7,062 nt of DNA, taken from assembly GCA_026785875.1 (NCBI GenBank), contig JAJAZF010000496.1, positions 1 through 7,062 on the forward strand, read 5' to 3'. Made by a program: the position numbers and the translations under genes. The number at the start of each line of letters is the position of its first letter. Positions within the stretch are counted from its first letter, which is position 1. The stretch is from Chamaesiphon sp. (GTDB lineage: Bacteria; Cyanobacteriota; Cyanobacteriia; Cyanobacteriales; Chamaesiphonaceae). This document shows positions 5,960 to 7,062 of this stretch, piece after piece. The notes beneath the pieces are model-generated. The model was given only the letters and a program-made list of their open reading frames with translations, was not told the DNA's origin and made no database searches.

Positions 5960-6001
5960 TTAGGGATTAGGTGTTAGGTATCAGGAATTAGGTTTCAGAT
6001 T
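5960..6001 (+). repeat. Heptanucleotide repeats between ctaC and ctaD
   Basis: TTAGG-type pentamers recur every 7 bp, starting at 5960, 5967, 5974, 5981 (TCAGG), 5988 and 5995 (TCAGA). Two more degenerate units at 6002 and 6009 can be argued. The array fills most of the 67-bp gap and ends 3 bp from the ctaD start codon. In the ctaD message it is read as CCTAA-type sequence, leaving no Shine-Dalgarno sequence. The exact 7-bp phase fits cyanobacterial STRR heptamers. Confidence 0.75.
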
Positions 6002-6023
6002 TGGATGTTGGGTTTTGCTTTGC

Positions 6024-7049
6024 TTATGAGTTACCGCTGGTTGCAGGTAGGCTGGACATATTCATCGACTCATGCTGGTGAAGGTGCTTGAGCATCTCTG
6101 GTTGAATACCCATTTCTTTGGCATAGGGAGCCAAATAATTTCCGGTAGACAGGTTGACAGGGTTCATCGCAATTGTCTGTTTGACTACTTCTGCTTGAGC
6201 TTGGGCAGATTCTTGCTGACTGGCAATCCAGGTAGCGTAGTCTTCGGGCGTATGGACGACCATTTGAGTCACCATCGAACCATGATAGCCACCACAGAGT
6301 TCGGCACAGCGCAGAGGATAAGTACCTACTTTATTGCTAGTAAATCGGAGTTGAGTGGGAGTACCTGGAATCACGTCCTGTTTTAGTCGCAGTTGCGGAA
6401 TCCAGACAGCGTGGATCACATCTTGAGCGTTCATATTGAGTTGAACTTCTTTGCCAACAGGAACATGTAGTTCCGCCGAAGTCACATTCGCCTCAGGATA
6501 AGTAAAAATCCAGGCATACTGTAGCCCCAGTACGTTGACACTGACATCGGCTGATTTACCTTGATTGGCTGGAGAGGCACCTACACCCAATGCCATCAGA
6601 GTGCTATTGGGCATTCCGTCTAGAGTTGCAGCCATCGCACTACCTTTACCTGCGGGCATCCCGTGCATCGCGTGCATGTCATTTGCGGCAGGATCGAAAC
6701 CACCCATTTCGTTGTAGATTTCAAAACTATAGATCGAAATCCACAGTACGACAGCAGCCGGAATCGCCGTCCATAATATTTCCAATGGTACATTGCCCTC
6801 GATCGCGGCACCATCGCCGAGTTCGCCAGGTTTGCGCCGGAATTTAACCGCACAATAGACAATTATGCCTTGAACTAGTAAAAATAGTCCGACCGAAATC
6901 GTCATCATGGTATTGAATAAGCCATCAACGTGTGCGGCTTCTTCGGAAGCCGCAACAGGCATCAGTCCGTGATTTTGTCCGTACCAGAGGCTGACTAAGG
7001 TTAGTCCTATACCCAGCAGGAGCGTAATAATTGAGCTAGGAATATTCAT
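6024..7049 (-). CDS. ctaC: Cytochrome c oxidase subunit II (CuA subunit)
   Basis: CtaC accepts electrons from a soluble carrier (cytochrome c6 or plastocyanin in cyanobacteria) at its binuclear CuA centre and passes them to CtaD. The 341-residue product has an N-terminal hydrophobic segment (about 7-23, possibly a signal peptide), two further helices (about 46-70 and 88-112), and a cupredoxin domain from about 168. All CuA ligands are visible: H213 (DVIHAVW), C248, E250 and C252 (CAELCGG), H256 and M259. The aromatic stretch YAWIFTYP (178-185) matches the electron-entry region. There is no c-type haem motif (CxxCH), so this is not a caa3-type fusion. Two oddities are a Met/His-rich linker (125-146) and a His/Met-rich tail (H322, H324, H326, M329, M331). 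Only 13 bases precede the ATG at 7049-7047, so the promoter and any upstream gene lie outside the window. Confidence 0.97.
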   Translation of the reverse strand: MNIPSSIITLLLGIGLTLVSLWYGQNHGLMPVAASEEAAHVDGLFNTMMTISVGLFLLVQGIIVYCAVKFRRKPGELGDGAAIEGNVPLEILWTAIPAAVVLWISIYSFEIYNEMGGFDPAANDMHAMHGMPAGKGSAMAATLDGMPNSTLMALGVGASPANQGKSADVSVNVLGLQYAWIFTYPEANVTSAELHVPVGKEVQLNMNAQDVIHAVWIPQLRLKQDVIPGTPTQLRFTSNKVGTYPLRCAELCGGYHGSMVTQMVVHTPEDYATWIASQQESAQAQAEVVKQTIAMNPVNLSTGNYLAPYAKEMGIQPEMLKHLHQHESMNMSSLPATSGNS

Positions 7050-7062
7050 AGGGTGTTGGCAG

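Noticed and set aside
1..7062. CRISPR array, tRNA or rRNA gene, toxin-antitoxin pair, defence genes or prophage genes
   Set aside because: None is visible on either strand; all long frames are core metabolic genes and the gaps are accounted for by regulatory sites and short repeats.

Overview
The window reads as ordinary chromosomal DNA from a cyanobacterium. Three complete HIP1 octamers (GCGATCGC, at 3169-3176, 3649-3656 and 5082-5089) and many CGATCG cores occur. The gene content also fits: an aa3-type cytochrome oxidase ctaCDE cluster, an ammonium transporter with a cleavable signal peptide, and an upstream site matching the NtcA nitrogen-control box. The genus cannot be fixed from the sequence alone.

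Layout. 1-996 (-) is the first 332 codons of nagA (N-acetylglucosamine-6-phosphate deacetylase); it runs off the left edge with its whole active site inside the window. It is divergent from purE (1091-1606, +), the N5-CAIR mutase of purine synthesis, across a 94-bp gap. A 263-bp regulatory gap (1607-1869) follows, with an ideal NtcA box, a weaker second box and a long nested inverted repeat that ends exactly at the amt start codon. amt (1870-3339, +) encodes an Amt/Mep/Rh ammonium channel. A strong, apparently bidirectional terminator (3397-3446) and a second palindrome (3453-3482) separate amt from the convergent oxidase cluster. On the minus strand, read right to left, lie ctaC (7049-6024), ctaD (5956-4295) and ctaE (4144-3533), subunits II, I and III of the oxidase. 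Spacing and order suggest one transcript whose promoter lies beyond the right edge.

How the genes work together. CtaC takes electrons through its CuA centre and CtaD reduces oxygen at its haem a3-CuB centre; CtaE is the structural third subunit. amt and purE serve nitrogen acquisition and purine synthesis, and nagA amino-sugar recycling. Nothing indicates that these three act with the oxidase.

I found no new multi-gene system. The coding content is core metabolism. What deserves a second look is non-coding: (i) the nested inverted repeat with TA at both ends in the amt leader, which could be a small IS630/Tc1-like MITE or a hairpin that hides the ribosome-binding site; (ii) degenerate heptanucleotide arrays in several gaps, with 7-bp phasing, which leave purE, ctaD and ctaE with pyrimidine-rich leaders and no Shine-Dalgarno sequence; and (iii) Met/His-rich segments in CtaC.
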